DNA of 39,025 nt from Limisphaerales bacterium. GTDB taxonomy: Bacteria > Verrucomicrobiota > Verrucomicrobiia > Limisphaerales > SXTU01. The stretch spans positions 1 through 39,025 of the forward strand of contig WRPG01000048.1 of NCBI GenBank assembly GCA_009773355.1. Direction: 5' to 3'. A model generated the notes under the pieces. It was not told where the DNA came from. It was given only the letters and a program-made list of their open reading frames with translations, and ran no database searches. The translations under genes and the position numbers were made by a program. Shown piece by piece: positions 14,236 to 22,844 of this stretch. Position 1 is the stretch's first letter. The number at the start of each line of letters is the position of its first letter.

Positions 14236-14577
14236 TTACGAAGGGCGCCCCTTCCCGATTAAGTAGAAGAATACGATTAACGATCCGACTAGCGCCCATC
14301 CCTGAAGAAAGTCCGAACCCGATGGAAACCAGATGGATGCACTGGGGCCACCGCCACCGCCTCCACCCAGACCGCCAGCCAGCCCCAAGCCGGAAAAGAA
14401 GGCCATAACCAGCGCAACTGCAACACCGCTTCCAGAAATCAAGAACATAGCCGTCCAGAGTTGAGAATGAAACTTCGGGTGCGACACTCGCATTCTTTCC
14501 ATGAGCCATCGGATCAAAAACCCACCGATGATCGGAGCCACGACGTAACCGAGCAACACCAGCAGTAACAGGCTCAT
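14236..14577 (-). CDS. Small membrane protein, unrecognised
   Basis: The 113 aa product is not recognised. It has three hydrophobic segments: MSLLLLVLLGYVVAPIIGGF at the start, a second around FLISGSGVAVALVMAFFSGL, and a third near the end (GWALVGSLIVFFYLIG). A run of eight glycines with one break follows the second segment. The ATG at 14577 overlaps the stop of the rhodanese-like gene (ATGA). The stretch CTGGAGAATCC before this ATG is one of the very few Shine-Dalgarno-like sites in the window. A longer start at 14628 would overlap the upstream gene by over 50 bases and is unlikely. Composition is lower in GC than its neighbours. Confidence 0.7.
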   Translation of the reverse strand: MSLLLLVLLGYVVAPIIGGFLIRWLMERMRVSHPKFHSQLWTAMFLISGSGVAVALVMAFFSGLGLAGGLGGGGGGGPSASIWFPSGSDFLQGWALVGSLIVFFYLIGKGRPS

Positions 14578-15143
14578 GGATTCTCCAGCTTGTATCTCGG
14601 CACCTTCGCATCCACCTCCTGCGCCCATGCGTCAATGCCGCCGCGCAGATACTTGGCCTGACTAAAACCGTGGCCGGCGAAGTAGGCGGCGGCGTCGAGA
14701 CTCGCGGAGCCGTCGTGGTCGTAGAAGACCAGCAGCGCGTCGCGCGGGGCGCTGCCCATGAGGGATTGCACCAGCTCCTGGTTCACGAACTCCGCGCCGT
14801 CGAGGTGGACGGCGTCCCATTCCTCGCGCGTGCGGATGTCTAGCAGGCGCACCGGCTCGCCACGCGCGCGGCGGTCGGCGACTTCGCGGGGCATGATTTC
14901 AATCTGCCGGTCTTGCTCGTGGCTGGCCTGGATGTGCGCGATGACTTCCGCGACCGGCAGCGGGCCATTACGCTCGCAGAGCTGGCCGAGCGTCTCAGTG
15001 GGCTGGAAGCCGCAGCTCGAGCAGCCGCCGAGGTGATACTTGCGAAAAAGCGCCCGCCGCGCGCCGGGAAAGGCGGCGAGCACGTCCTGCATGCTCGTCT
15101 GAGGGGAAAGCGATTCGGTCAAAGTCACGGGGGAATTAACCAC
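14574..15143 (-). CDS. Redox-disulfide domain fused to a rhodanese-like domain without catalytic Cys
   Basis: The 189 aa product has two parts. The first (about 18-70) resembles the DUF1858 redox-disulfide domain found with hybrid cluster proteins: DVLAAFPGARRALFRKYHLG then Cys41-Ser-Ser-Cys44. The second (about 80-180) is a rhodanese fold with LLDIRTREEWDAVHLDGA and YLRGGIDAW. The position normally held by the persulfide Cys (VVYC) is Asp142 in VFYDHDG, so sulfur transfer by the usual route is unlikely and a binding role is possible. The start is uncertain: GTG at 15143 lies at the edge of a repeat; GTG at 15128 or ATG at 15092 are alternatives. It overlaps the membrane protein gene by four bases and lies upstream of the IscU-like gene. 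Confidence 0.8.
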   Translation of the reverse strand: MVNSPVTLTESLSPQTSMQDVLAAFPGARRALFRKYHLGGCSSCGFQPTETLGQLCERNGPLPVAEVIAHIQASHEQDRQIEIMPREVADRRARGEPVRLLDIRTREEWDAVHLDGAEFVNQELVQSLMGSAPRDALLVFYDHDGSASLDAAAYFAGHGFSQAKYLRGGIDAWAQEVDAKVPRYKLENP

Positions 15144-15166
15144 GGATGGGCACGGAGGGACACGGG
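15141..15166. repeat. 10-bp period array (CACGGATGGG type)
   Basis: The units CACGGATGGG, CACGGAGGGA and CACGGG follow one another. The first unit contains the furthest-upstream GTG start candidate of the rhodanese-like gene, which makes that start doubtful. Confidence 0.55.
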
Positions 15167-15176
15167 TTTTTCCCGA

Positions 15177-15245
15177 AGTGATTAGTAATTAGTGATAGGG
15201 TGGTGCGCGGAGTTTTAGACAGAGACTCCTCACGTCGTCTCCTAC
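15177..15245. repeat. Half copy of the GTAGGAG element with a heptamer array
   Basis: Three 7-bp units, AGTGATT, AGTAATT and AGTGATA (15177-15197), are followed after 23 bases by one intact element end at 15221-15245 (AGAGACTCC ... CTCCTAC). The opposite end is missing. This looks like the loop and right end of the element seen whole at 25921, 30543 and 33220. Confidence 0.75.
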
Positions 15246-15253
15246 AAGTTCGT

Positions 15254-15928
15254 TCAAAGCGGGCGCAACACGGCCCGGCACGGAGCGCCGTCGGCCCCGA
15301 CAATTTTCAGCGGGAGGCAGGCGAGCTCATATTTGCCCGGCTTGATCTTTGCAAGGTTCAGGCCCTCGATTATCCAGATGGGCCGCTTCGCCCCGAGCAT
15401 GATCTGGTGGCACTCGACGCCGTCCTTGTTGTAGCCGCCGACGCTCAGGTAATCCACGCCCACGGTCATCACGCCGCAGTCCACGAGGTATTGCGCGGTC
15501 GGGGCCGGGATGTAGATGAAGTTCTCGTCGAAGGTGGAGGTCTTCGCCATCCGCCAGCTCTTGGTGGAGTTGCGGGTCTTGAAGAGGACGCGTTCGCCGC
15601 GCTTGAGCTTGTGCGGCTTCAGTTCCTCCACGGTTATGGCGACCTTGTGCTTCAGCTCGATGACGCGGCACGGGCCCATCACGGGTTCGAGCGGCATTTT
15701 TTCCATCGTGATGCCGTCGGCGATGAAGTGGCGCGGGGCGTCCATGTGCGTGCCGGTATGGGCGCTGAGTGAGAGCTTGGTGAGGTTGCACGGAATCGTC
15801 TTGCCGGGCTGGCCGGGGATGGGGTCGCCAAGCTTCACATGGAGGCCAACGCGGCAGACGGGGTCGCCGGGCCATTGCACCATGCCGTCACGCATTTCCA
15901 CCGAGATGTCCAACCAAGGTTTTGCCAT
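15254..15928 (-). CDS. Cyclase-family (kynurenine formamidase-like) metal hydrolase
   Basis: The 224 aa product belongs to the cyclase/arylformamidase family of metal-dependent amide or lactone hydrolases. The signature is at residues 57-67: His57-T-G-T-His61-M-Asp63-A-P-R-His67. The N-terminus WLDISVEMRDGMVQWPGDP is the usual start of the family. No kynurenine-pathway genes are nearby, so the true substrate is unknown. No signal peptide is seen. It is divergent from the secreted esterase gene with 121 bases between the start codons, which must hold both promoters. The stop lies 8 bases from the half repeat element. Confidence 0.88.
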   Translation of the reverse strand: MAKPWLDISVEMRDGMVQWPGDPVCRVGLHVKLGDPIPGQPGKTIPCNLTKLSLSAHTGTHMDAPRHFIADGITMEKMPLEPVMGPCRVIELKHKVAITVEELKPHKLKRGERVLFKTRNSTKSWRMAKTSTFDENFIYIPAPTAQYLVDCGVMTVGVDYLSVGGYNKDGVECHQIMLGAKRPIWIIEGLNLAKIKPGKYELACLPLKIVGADGAPCRAVLRPL

Positions 15929-16049
15929 AAGTTTTGCGCGGGAGGATCAGGGGAAAGCGCTGATGAAGGAAGGAGATTTCTCGCCCGCAGGGCTTGCCGC
16001 AGCCCGCGCGTGTAACGCCCGGCCGGCACCGGCGTCTCAATTGCCAGTC

Positions 16050-16874
16050 ATGCTAACGTCCCGCCGCTTCGCACTGATTCTCGCATCTGCCCTGCTTCTC
16101 CTGTTTGCGCTCCGCCCGGCCTCGGCTGCCGAAGCCTTGCCCGCTGGCTTCCAGCGCTGGGAACTCCGGGTGGACGGCGTCGCGCGCGAGACGGTCGTGT
16201 ATGCGCCGGCGTCCGCGAAGGAGAAGGCTGCGCCAGTGGTTTTCGTCTTCCACGGGCACGGCGGGAACATGAGGAATGCGGCGCGGAGCTTCGCGATGCA
16301 CCAGCAATGGCCGGACGCCATCTCGGTCTATCCGCAGGGCCTCAACACACCGGGCCGGCTCACGGACCCCGAGGGCAAGAAACCCGGCTGGCAGTCCGGC
16401 GTCGGCGCGCAGGAGGACCGTGACCTGAAGTTCTTCGACGCGCTGCTCGCGCGGCTGAAGCAGGACTTCAAAGTGGACGGCAAACGTGTTTACTCCACCG
16501 GCCACTCAAACGGCGGCGGGTTCACTTACCTGCTCTGGGCAGAGCGCGGTGAAGTCTTCGCGGCAGTCGCACCCTCGGCAGCGACATCCCAGGGACTGAA
16601 GGCCGGCAAGCTCAAACCAAAGCCTGCGCTGCATCTGGCGGGGGAGAACGACCCGCTGGTGAAGTATGAGTGGCAAAAAGTCATGATGACCGCCGTGCGC
16701 AAGCTCAACGGCTGCGACGCCGAGGGCAAGCCGTGGGACAAGCTCTGCACGGAGTATCCCTCGAAGACCGGCACGCCGTTCGTCGCGTTCATCCATCCCG
16801 GCGGGCATGAGTTTCATCGCGACGCCCCCGCGCTGATCGCGAAGTTCTTCCAGCAGCATCCGGCCGGCAAATAG
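16050..16874 (+). CDS. Secreted esterase of the PHB depolymerase / feruloyl esterase (LpqC) family
   Basis: The 274 aa product has a signal peptide (MLTSRRFALILASALLLLFA, cut near RPASA-AE) and an alpha/beta hydrolase fold. The nucleophile Ser153 is in GHSNGGG, the acid is probably Asp201 in GENDP, and the base is His253 or His256 in HPGGHEFH. The oxyanion region FVFHGHGGN at 66-73 is typical of the family. Cys222 and Cys233 could form a disulfide. Family members cut polyhydroxybutyrate oligomers or feruloyl and acetyl esters on plant polysaccharide. The sulfatase and sialate-esterase-like genes in the window make a polysaccharide role more likely, but that is inference. The ATG at 16050 is chosen because the signal peptide starts there. 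Confidence 0.88.
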   Translation: MLTSRRFALILASALLLLFALRPASAAEALPAGFQRWELRVDGVARETVVYAPASAKEKAAPVVFVFHGHGGNMRNAARSFAMHQQWPDAISVYPQGLNTPGRLTDPEGKKPGWQSGVGAQEDRDLKFFDALLARLKQDFKVDGKRVYSTGHSNGGGFTYLLWAERGEVFAAVAPSAATSQGLKAGKLKPKPALHLAGENDPLVKYEWQKVMMTAVRKLNGCDAEGKPWDKLCTEYPSKTGTPFVAFIHPGGHEFHRDAPALIAKFFQQHPAGK

Positions 16875-16882
16875 GCCTGTAG

Positions 16883-16957
16883 CTCGACATTCCAATGTCG
16901 AGACCGGCACAGGCGGACGACGCTGCAACCCGCAACCCTCGACATTGGAATGTCGAG
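16883..16957. repeat. Inverted pair of CTCGACATT hairpins between convergent genes
   Basis: CTCGACATT-CC-AATGTCGAG (16883-16902) and CTCGACATT-GG-AATGTCGAG (16938-16957) are two hairpins with the same stem and reverse-complementary loops. They lie between the stops of the esterase and htpG genes, so they could end transcription from both sides, though no T run follows. Confidence 0.75.
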
Positions 16958-16971
16958 CCACCCCCGCGTCG

Positions 16972-18819
16972 CTACTCCTTCCCCAGCACCTTCTCCAGCA
17001 GTTGATTGAGCCGGTTAAGCATCGTGCGCGGGTCTTCGAGCAGGCCGGCGGCGACACGGGCGTTGTCCAGCACCTGCTCGGCCACGCTGGCGGCCAGTGC
17101 GGCATCCTTCTGCCGCATGGCGTCGAGCCGGACGATGATGGGGTGCGCGGGGTTGATCTCGAAGTCGTGCTTCACAGGCTCGTCCTCGCCCGCGTCCTTC
17201 TTCATGGCCTTCATCATTCGCCTCATGTTGGCGGTCATGAACTTGTCGGAGTCCACGACCACCGCCGGGCTTTCCACGAGCCGCTGCGAGGCACGCACTT
17301 CGCCGACGCGCTCGCCGAGCGATTCCTTGAGCCAGGCGGCGAGGGACTTGGCGGCGTCCTCGGAGAGCGCGCCGTCCTTCTTGGGTTCGTTGATGTTGAG
17401 GTCGGCCTTCTCGGCGAGCTTCAGCGGCTTGCCCTCGAAGTTGTGGAGGTGGTCGGTGACGAACTCATCCCAGGCGTCGTAGAGGAACAGCACCTCGAAC
17501 TTCCGGTCGCGGAACACCTCGTAATACGGGCTGGCCTCGGCGGCGGCGCGGTTCGGCGCGAGCAGGCAGTAAATCTCCTTTTGCTCGGACGGCATGCGCT
17601 TCACGTAATCCGCGAGTGACGTGACTTTGCCCTTCTCGGTCGTGGAAGATTCGAAGCGCAGCAGCTTGCCGAGCGCCTCCTTGTGCGTGAAGTCGGTGAC
17701 GACGCCCTCCTTCAGGAAGCGCTGATACCCGTGGTAAAACTTGTCATAGCTCTCGGGGTCCTTGCCCGCCTGCTCGTCGAGGAACTTGAGGAAGCGGCTC
17801 GTGAGCACCTTGTTGAGCTTCTGCATGAGCAAGGTGTCCTGCATCGTCTCACGCGAGATGTTCAGCGGCAGGTCTTCGCTGTCCACGACGCCCTTGAGGA
17901 AGCGCAGCCACTCGGGGAACAGACCCTTGGCCTTCGCCTGGATCAGCACCTTGCGACAGTAGAGGTTCACCTCGGAATCAATCCGCCCCATGCCCAGCGT
18001 CTCGAAGTTGCGCGTGGGCACGAAGAGCAGCGCTTGAATCGCCAGCGGCGCGTCAGCGTTGAAGTGCAGGCGGAACGCCGGCTTCTCGTGATCGTGGCCG
18101 ACGAACGTGTAGAACTCGTTGTATTCCTCCTCCTTGATCTCGTTCTTGTTGCGCGCCCAGATGGCCTGCACGGTGTTCAGCCGCTTGCCGTTCAACTCAA
18201 TCGGGAACGGCACAAAGCTGGAGTAGCGCTGGATGATCCGCTCGGTGGTGGTGGCTTGGGCAAATTCCTTCGCGTCATCCTTCAGCTCCAGGGTGATCTT
18301 CGTTCCGCGCGGCAGATCGGCCGCGGGGGCCAGCTCATAGCCGCCCAAGCCCTCGCTCGTCCACTGCCAGCCCTGCTCCTCCGGCGCAAACGACCGGCTC
18401 CACACCGTCACCTTCTTTGCCACCATGAAAGCTGAGTAAAAACCCACGCCGAACTGCCCGATCAGGCCCACGTCCGGCTTCTTGTCCTCGGCGAGCTGCT
18501 TGAGGAAAGCCTTCGTGCCCGAGTGCGCGATGGTGCCGAGGTTCTCGACCAACTCCCCATGCGTCATGCCCAGGCCGGTGTCGGTGATCGTAATCGTGCC
18601 CGCCGTCTCATCCGTCGTCACGGCGATGGCTGGCGCGACCTCCGACTGATGCACCGGTTTGCCGGCGGCCTGGTGGAACCGCAGCTTCTCGCACGCGTCC
18701 GCCCCGTTGGAAATCAGCTCGCGCACGAAGATTTCTTTGTCCGTGTAGAGCGAGTGGATGACGATGTTCAGCAGTTGCTGAATCTCCGCCTGAAACTGAT
18801 GTGCTTCCGGTTGGTTCAT
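16972..18819 (-). CDS. htpG: Molecular chaperone HtpG (Hsp90)
   Basis: This is an ATP-driven cytoplasmic chaperone dimer. The 615 aa product is close to the 624 aa of E. coli HtpG. The ATPase domain shows NIVIHSLYTDKEIFVRELIS-NGADA, DTGLGMTHGEL, the lid GTIAHSGTKAF and GQFGVGFYSAFMVA. The middle domain shows ISRETMQ, and a C-terminal dimerisation region follows. The ATG at 18819 starts right at the conserved N-terminus. It lies 90 bases downstream of the dehydrogenase stop; no heat-shock CIRCE inverted repeat was recognised in that gap. Confidence 0.97.
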   Translation of the reverse strand: MNQPEAHQFQAEIQQLLNIVIHSLYTDKEIFVRELISNGADACEKLRFHQAAGKPVHQSEVAPAIAVTTDETAGTITITDTGLGMTHGELVENLGTIAHSGTKAFLKQLAEDKKPDVGLIGQFGVGFYSAFMVAKKVTVWSRSFAPEEQGWQWTSEGLGGYELAPAADLPRGTKITLELKDDAKEFAQATTTERIIQRYSSFVPFPIELNGKRLNTVQAIWARNKNEIKEEEYNEFYTFVGHDHEKPAFRLHFNADAPLAIQALLFVPTRNFETLGMGRIDSEVNLYCRKVLIQAKAKGLFPEWLRFLKGVVDSEDLPLNISRETMQDTLLMQKLNKVLTSRFLKFLDEQAGKDPESYDKFYHGYQRFLKEGVVTDFTHKEALGKLLRFESSTTEKGKVTSLADYVKRMPSEQKEIYCLLAPNRAAAEASPYYEVFRDRKFEVLFLYDAWDEFVTDHLHNFEGKPLKLAEKADLNINEPKKDGALSEDAAKSLAAWLKESLGERVGEVRASQRLVESPAVVVDSDKFMTANMRRMMKAMKKDAGEDEPVKHDFEINPAHPIIVRLDAMRQKDAALAASVAEQVLDNARVAAGLLEDPRTMLNRLNQLLEKVLGKE

Positions 18820-18909
18820 AGGTAAAAAATCCGTAACGAAGTCAGCCCCCCGGCCGTCAAGCGGCGTGATGGGCGGCGGGTGTCGTGGTTTCGGTCGCAG
18901 GGCAGGGGA

Positions 18910-20037
18910 CTACTTCCCGAACGCGATGACGTTCTTGATGCCGGTGGCCTTGCCGGTGAGCAGCTCGCGGAAGTTCTCCACCGGATGCCGGGCGGAGATG
19001 ACTTTCTCCAAGGCCTGCGGCCAGCGCCGCTTGAACTCGCCAAGGTCGCGGATGGCGGCCTGGAAGGCAGCCTTGTCCGCGTTCACCGTGCCGAGGATGA
19101 CCTGGTTCTTCAGCACCAGGTTGCGCATGAGCTGGTTGCCCTCGAGCTGAAGGTGGCCTTCCGGCGCGGGGATGCCGGTGAAGACAAACACGCCGTTCAG
19201 CCCGAGGTGCAGCATCACCTCGAACGCCGTCTTCGACAGGCCGACGGCCTCATAGACGAGGTCAATGTTGCCGACGCGCTCGGCGAGTTGCTTGGCGGTG
19301 CAGTCTTGGATCGAGATGTATTTCGCGCCGAAGGACTCGACGAGGTCGGCCTTGTCGTTGGGCTTGGGCGAGCGCGAATAGACGTAGGTGTCGAAGCCGT
19401 TCAGCACGCAGGTCATCGCGCCGAGGATGCCGATGGGGCCGGCCCCGAGCACGACGGCGCGCAGGCCCTTGCCCTTGGGCTGCCCTGGCTCGTCGCACGC
19501 CCACGGGAGGCGCTTCTGAATCTCCCAGACTTGCGCGAGGCCCTTCTCCGCAATGGTGAGCGGCTCGGCCAGCACGGCGAAGTGGCGCAGCTCCTTGGGC
19601 ACGAGGACGAAGTTCCTTTCGTCGTCCACGAAGAACTCGGTCATGTAGCCGTGGTGCTGGTTGATGCCGCGCTCGTTGAATTTCCACGTCGCGCAAAAAT
19701 CCTGCCGGTCAATCTGGCACGGCCGGCAGTTCGGGTCCGGGCACGGGCGCCGCACGGAGGGCACGACGAGGTCGCCGACCTGGGTGTGCTTCACGCCCGC
19801 GCCGACCTCGACAACCTCGCCCAGCGCCTCGTGGCCGAGCACGAGGTAATCGGAGCCGGCGGGCGGCGCGCCATAGACGAAGGTGCAAATCTCGCGGTCC
19901 GTGCCGCAGATGCCCACGTCGAGCGTGCGGACCTTGAGCTGGGTGGGCCGGGAAATCTCGGGATGGTCGTGTTCAAGCTGGGCGACCTGGCGCTGGCCGG
20001 GGACGACGCCCACGGCGCGCATCTTGGGTTTCTTCAT
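18910..20037 (-). CDS. Zinc-dependent glucose 1-dehydrogenase-like alcohol dehydrogenase
   Basis: The 375 aa product is a medium-chain dehydrogenase of the type found as archaeal glucose dehydrogenase. Catalytic zinc residues are Cys44 in CGTD and His69-Glu70 in GHE. The structural zinc site is Cys99, Cys104, Cys107 and Cys115. The nucleotide-binding loop is GAGPIGILGA. The C-terminal part with LGTVNADKAAFQAAIRDL fits the glucose dehydrogenase C-terminal domain, where an asparagine in GTVNA contacts the sugar or cofactor. The likely reaction is oxidation of an aldose with NAD(P); the exact sugar is not known. The ATG at 20037 (MKKPKMRAVGV) is preferred; an ATG at 20022 is possible. It is divergent from the sialate-esterase gene. 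Confidence 0.85.
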   Translation of the reverse strand: MKKPKMRAVGVVPGQRQVAQLEHDHPEISRPTQLKVRTLDVGICGTDREICTFVYGAPPAGSDYLVLGHEALGEVVEVGAGVKHTQVGDLVVPSVRRPCPDPNCRPCQIDRQDFCATWKFNERGINQHHGYMTEFFVDDERNFVLVPKELRHFAVLAEPLTIAEKGLAQVWEIQKRLPWACDEPGQPKGKGLRAVVLGAGPIGILGAMTCVLNGFDTYVYSRSPKPNDKADLVESFGAKYISIQDCTAKQLAERVGNIDLVYEAVGLSKTAFEVMLHLGLNGVFVFTGIPAPEGHLQLEGNQLMRNLVLKNQVILGTVNADKAAFQAAIRDLGEFKRRWPQALEKVISARHPVENFRELLTGKATGIKNVIAFGK

Positions 20038-20178
20038 GTTCGGTTGGTTCAGCGCGCCGGGAGCAACGCGACGCGGTGACACAGGATATACGAGCGCGGG
20101 GAAGATGACTCAAGCACAAGAGTTGACCCGCCGGCCCGGCTTGAAGAAACTGGCCCCACATTCGTCAGCCGATTTCGC

Positions 20179-21666
20179 ATGAACCAACGCAACCTCCTCC
20201 GCCAAGTCTCGCAACTGCTCACCCTCACGGCCGGTCTCGCCGCCCTTTCCGCCCAGGCCGATGTGAAGCTCCCCGCCATCTTCGGCGACCACATGGTCCT
20301 CCAGCGCGATCAGAAAGTCCCCGTGTGGGGCTGGGCGGACGAGGATGAGCTGATCATCGTCCAGTTCCGCGACCAGGTCGTGCAGACGCGCGCCAAGGGC
20401 GGCAAATGGTCCGTGAACCTCGCGCCGATGAAGGCCAGTTCCACCGGCAAGGACTTCCTCGTGCTGGGCAAGAACCGCGTCGAGTTCAAGAACGTCGTGG
20501 TCGGCGACGTCTGGTTCTGCTCCGGCCAGTCGAACATGGAGTGGAGCGTCGCCGCGTCCAAGAACGCGAAGGACGAAATCGCCGCCGCGAACAACCCGCG
20601 CATCCGCCACTTCAAGGTGCCGCACGTCACGTCCGCCAAGCCGGAGACCGAGGTGAAGACCACCGGTGGCTGGCAGCCGACCACGTCGGCGGTCGCCGGC
20701 AGTTTCACAGCGGTCGGTTACTTCTTCGCGCGCGAGATTCAGAAGGACCTCGACGTGCCCATCGGCCTCATCGGCTGCAACTGGGGCGGCACGCGCATCG
20801 AGCCGTGGACGCCGCCGATTGGCTTCCAGTCGGTGCCCGCGCTCAAGAACATCTCCACCAACCTGCACAACTTCCCGCAGAAGAACGCCGCCGGGGCCAT
20901 CAACCAGCAGTCCGCGCTCGCCATCTACAACGCGATGGTCCACCCGCTCGTGCCCTACGCCATCCGCGGCGCGCTGTGGTATCAGGGCGAGTCCAACAAC
21001 GGCGAGGGGATGCTCTACTTCGAGAAGAAGAAGGCGCTCATCGGCGGCTGGCGCAGCCTTTGGGGCCAGGGTTCCTTCCCGTTCCTCTTCGTCCAGCTCG
21101 CGCCCTTCAACTACGGCCCGGCGCGCGCCGAGCACCTGCCCGGCATCTGGGAGGCGCAGACCGCCACGCTCGCCATCCCGAACACCGGCATGGCCGTGAC
21201 CACGGACATCGCCACCGTCAGCAACATCCACCCGCCGGACAAACAGGAAGTCGGCCGCCGCCTCGCGCTCTGGGCGCTGGCCAAAACCTACGGCAAGCCG
21301 GTGAAATCCTACGCCAGCCCGCTCTACGACTCGCTCAAGATTGACGGCGGCAAGGCCCGCGTCTCCTTCCAGCACGCGGACGGCGGCTTGAAATCCCTCA
21401 ACGGCCAGCCGCTCACCTGGTTCACCCTCGCCGGCGCGGACAAAAAGTTTGTGCCCGCCACGGCCGAGATTTCCGGCAACAGCGTCATCGTCAGCGCGCC
21501 CGGCGTGAGCAAGCCGGTGGCCGTGCGCTTCGGCTGGCACCAGCTCGCCGAGCCAAACCTCGCCAATGCCGCCGGTCTGCCCGCCTCGCCCTTCCGCACG
21601 GACAAGTGGACGGACGCGACGATGCCTGTGGTCGCCCCGCCGACGCCGCCTCCGGCGAAGAAATAA
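20179..21666 (+). CDS. Sialate O-acetylesterase-like secreted protein (SASA family)
   Basis: The 495 aa product has a signal peptide (MNQRNLLRQVSQLLTLTAG, cut after SAQA) and the SASA/DUF303 esterase domain. The N-terminal segment LPAIFGDHMVLQRDQKVPVW-GWA is the common lead of the family. The nucleophile is Ser118 in FCSGQSNMEW. LWYQGESN near residue 270 is the oxyanion-side motif, and the Asp-x-x-His is probably in SNIHPPDKQEVGRRLAL. The enzyme would remove acetyl groups from sialic acid or other acetylated glycans. The gene is followed 8 bases later by a small lipoprotein gene on the same strand. Confidence 0.92.
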   Translation: MNQRNLLRQVSQLLTLTAGLAALSAQADVKLPAIFGDHMVLQRDQKVPVWGWADEDELIIVQFRDQVVQTRAKGGKWSVNLAPMKASSTGKDFLVLGKNRVEFKNVVVGDVWFCSGQSNMEWSVAASKNAKDEIAAANNPRIRHFKVPHVTSAKPETEVKTTGGWQPTTSAVAGSFTAVGYFFAREIQKDLDVPIGLIGCNWGGTRIEPWTPPIGFQSVPALKNISTNLHNFPQKNAAGAINQQSALAIYNAMVHPLVPYAIRGALWYQGESNNGEGMLYFEKKKALIGGWRSLWGQGSFPFLFVQLAPFNYGPARAEHLPGIWEAQTATLAIPNTGMAVTTDIATVSNIHPPDKQEVGRRLALWALAKTYGKPVKSYASPLYDSLKIDGGKARVSFQHADGGLKSLNGQPLTWFTLAGADKKFVPATAEISGNSVIVSAPGVSKPVAVRFGWHQLAEPNLANAAGLPASPFRTDKWTDATMPVVAPPTPPPAKK

Positions 21667-21674
21667 TCCAGCCT

Positions 21675-21962
21675 ATGAACCGTCTCCTGCTCTGCGCGCT
21701 TCTATTTGCGCTTCCGTTGGCCGCCTGCAAGCGGAAGCCCGCCACCGTGCCGGAAGCCCCCGCTGCGCCGCCCAATCCGGTGGAGGACTTGAAGGCTCTC
21801 AACGACGCGGTGCGAGCCTACACGATGGGACAGTTGAAGGATCCCGGCACGCTGGAGGACTTGGTGAAGTCCGGCTTCATCAAGCGCCTGCCCACACCTC
21901 CGCCGGGAAAGAAATACCTGCTCGATGCGAAGAAGTCGGCGGTATTGCTAGTGGACCAGTGA
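21675..21962 (+). CDS. Small lipoprotein, paralogue A (paired with a prepilin-like gene)
   Basis: The 95 aa product has a lipoprotein signal (MNRLLLCALLFALPLAAC, Cys18), a proline-rich linker, and a compact C-terminal part ending RLPTPPPGKKYLLDAKKSAV. It is clearly a paralogue of the protein at 22845-23144. The C-terminal part, with a helix then PPGKKY and a short hairpin, resembles the tail of type II secretion pseudopilins, but that is inference. The ATG at 21675 is chosen for the signal peptide. It ends 8 bases before the convergent prepilin-like gene's stop. Confidence 0.8.
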   Translation: MNRLLLCALLFALPLAACKRKPATVPEAPAAPPNPVEDLKALNDAVRAYTMGQLKDPGTLEDLVKSGFIKRLPTPPPGKKYLLDAKKSAVLLVDQ

Positions 21963-21970
21963 ACTGCTGG

Positions 21971-22798
21971 TCACCTGGCCCACATGGCCCGCGAGTCCCC
22001 TCGGGGGAATTGCCAGCCGACTTCACTGGCCCGCACGCTCTCAATGTGCCCGTCCAGCTTGGCGAGATTGGCACGACCGTTGTGCCGGGCGAAGAGCCGC
22101 GTCCGATCAGGATACGTCGACCAATAGGGAGGAACCGTCGTCGTCGGTGTCAGCCAGAAGGCGGCCGGTGCGATCGAAGCGGCCTGCGGGGTCGGAGAAG
22201 TGGTGTTCTCCTGCCACGCGTCCGCGTTGGGATTGGTGAGACTCGCGGGGTCGGCCGTGGCGCAGTCGGCCACATAGATCGTGACTGCGGGCCTGCTGAT
22301 TCCAGCCAGGCGGAAGGGCGCGGCATAGGAACCATTGAAGCTCCCGGGCTGATACGAGATGCCCAGTTCAGGATAGCCCATGCCGATGCCCAACGACGCC
22401 GCACCTCGGCCTGCGAATTGGAACCCCGCACACTGGGAGCTTTTGAAAGTTCCACCGGAATATGGCCGCAGCAGGTCCACCCACCATGTGGCGGGATTGC
22501 CACCGACTGAGTTGGTCAGAATCACAACGCCTCGGGGCATCAGCGCTGAGGCACCACCCACCATGAAGTTGTCAATCATCTTGGTGATCTTGTCGTCGTT
22601 GCTGTCCGAGTAGAGCACCGAGGCCGTGCCCATCTGCTTCATGTTGTTGAGGCAGGTCGTGGCCTTGGCCTTCGACTTGGCCTTGGACAAGGCCGGCAAC
22701 AGCATCCCGGCCAGAATCGCAATGATGGCGATGACGACGAGCAGTTCGATCAGGGTGAAGGCGAATTTCGCGCGGAAGCTGGCTCGGACTGGTTTCAT
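21971..22798 (-). CDS. Prepilin-like protein A (N-terminal methylation motif)
   Basis: The 275 aa product begins with a prepilin leader and the [18 protein letters not shown] helix, so it should be cut and methylated by a prepilin peptidase and placed in a type II secretion or type IV pilus-like system. After the helix comes [20 protein letters not shown] and NNMKQMG, the layout common in the many verrucomicrobial and planctomycetal pseudopilin-like proteins. The C-terminal end [13 protein letters not shown] is shared with protein B ([13 protein letters not shown]). No secretion ATPase or peptidase is in the window. The function is unknown. Confidence 0.9.
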   Translation of the reverse strand: MKPVRASFRAKFAFTLIELLVVIAIIAILAGMLLPALSKAKSKAKATTCLNNMKQMGTASVLYSDSNDDKITKMIDNFMVGGASALMPRGVVILTNSVGGNPATWWVDLLRPYSGGTFKSSQCAGFQFAGRGAASLGIGMGYPELGISYQPGSFNGSYAAPFRLAGISRPAVTIYVADCATADPASLTNPNADAWQENTTSPTPQAASIAPAAFWLTPTTTVPPYWSTYPDRTRLFARHNGRANLAKLDGHIESVRASEVGWQFPRGDSRAMWAR

Positions 22799-22844
22799 GT
22801 GTTGGTGGGCGGAGCCGGGACAATGAAATCACAGCCGCCCGCCG

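Noticed and set aside
14578-14628. Longer start for the small membrane protein at 14628
   Set aside because: The added residues are polar, precede the natural hydrophobic start, and would overlap the upstream gene deeply; the ATGA overlap at 14577 is better.
15516-16049. Upstream extension of the esterase frame
   Set aside because: It runs antisense through the cyclase-family gene; the signal peptide begins at the ATG at 16050.
16875-16971. Intrinsic terminator for the esterase and htpG genes
   Set aside because: The hairpins are strong but no T run follows on either strand, and they belong to a dispersed repeat type; a terminating role is possible but not shown.
20110-21540. 476-codon frame opposite the sialate-esterase-like gene
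   Set aside because: The plus-strand gene has a signal peptide and the GQSNMEW motif; the antisense frame has no motif.
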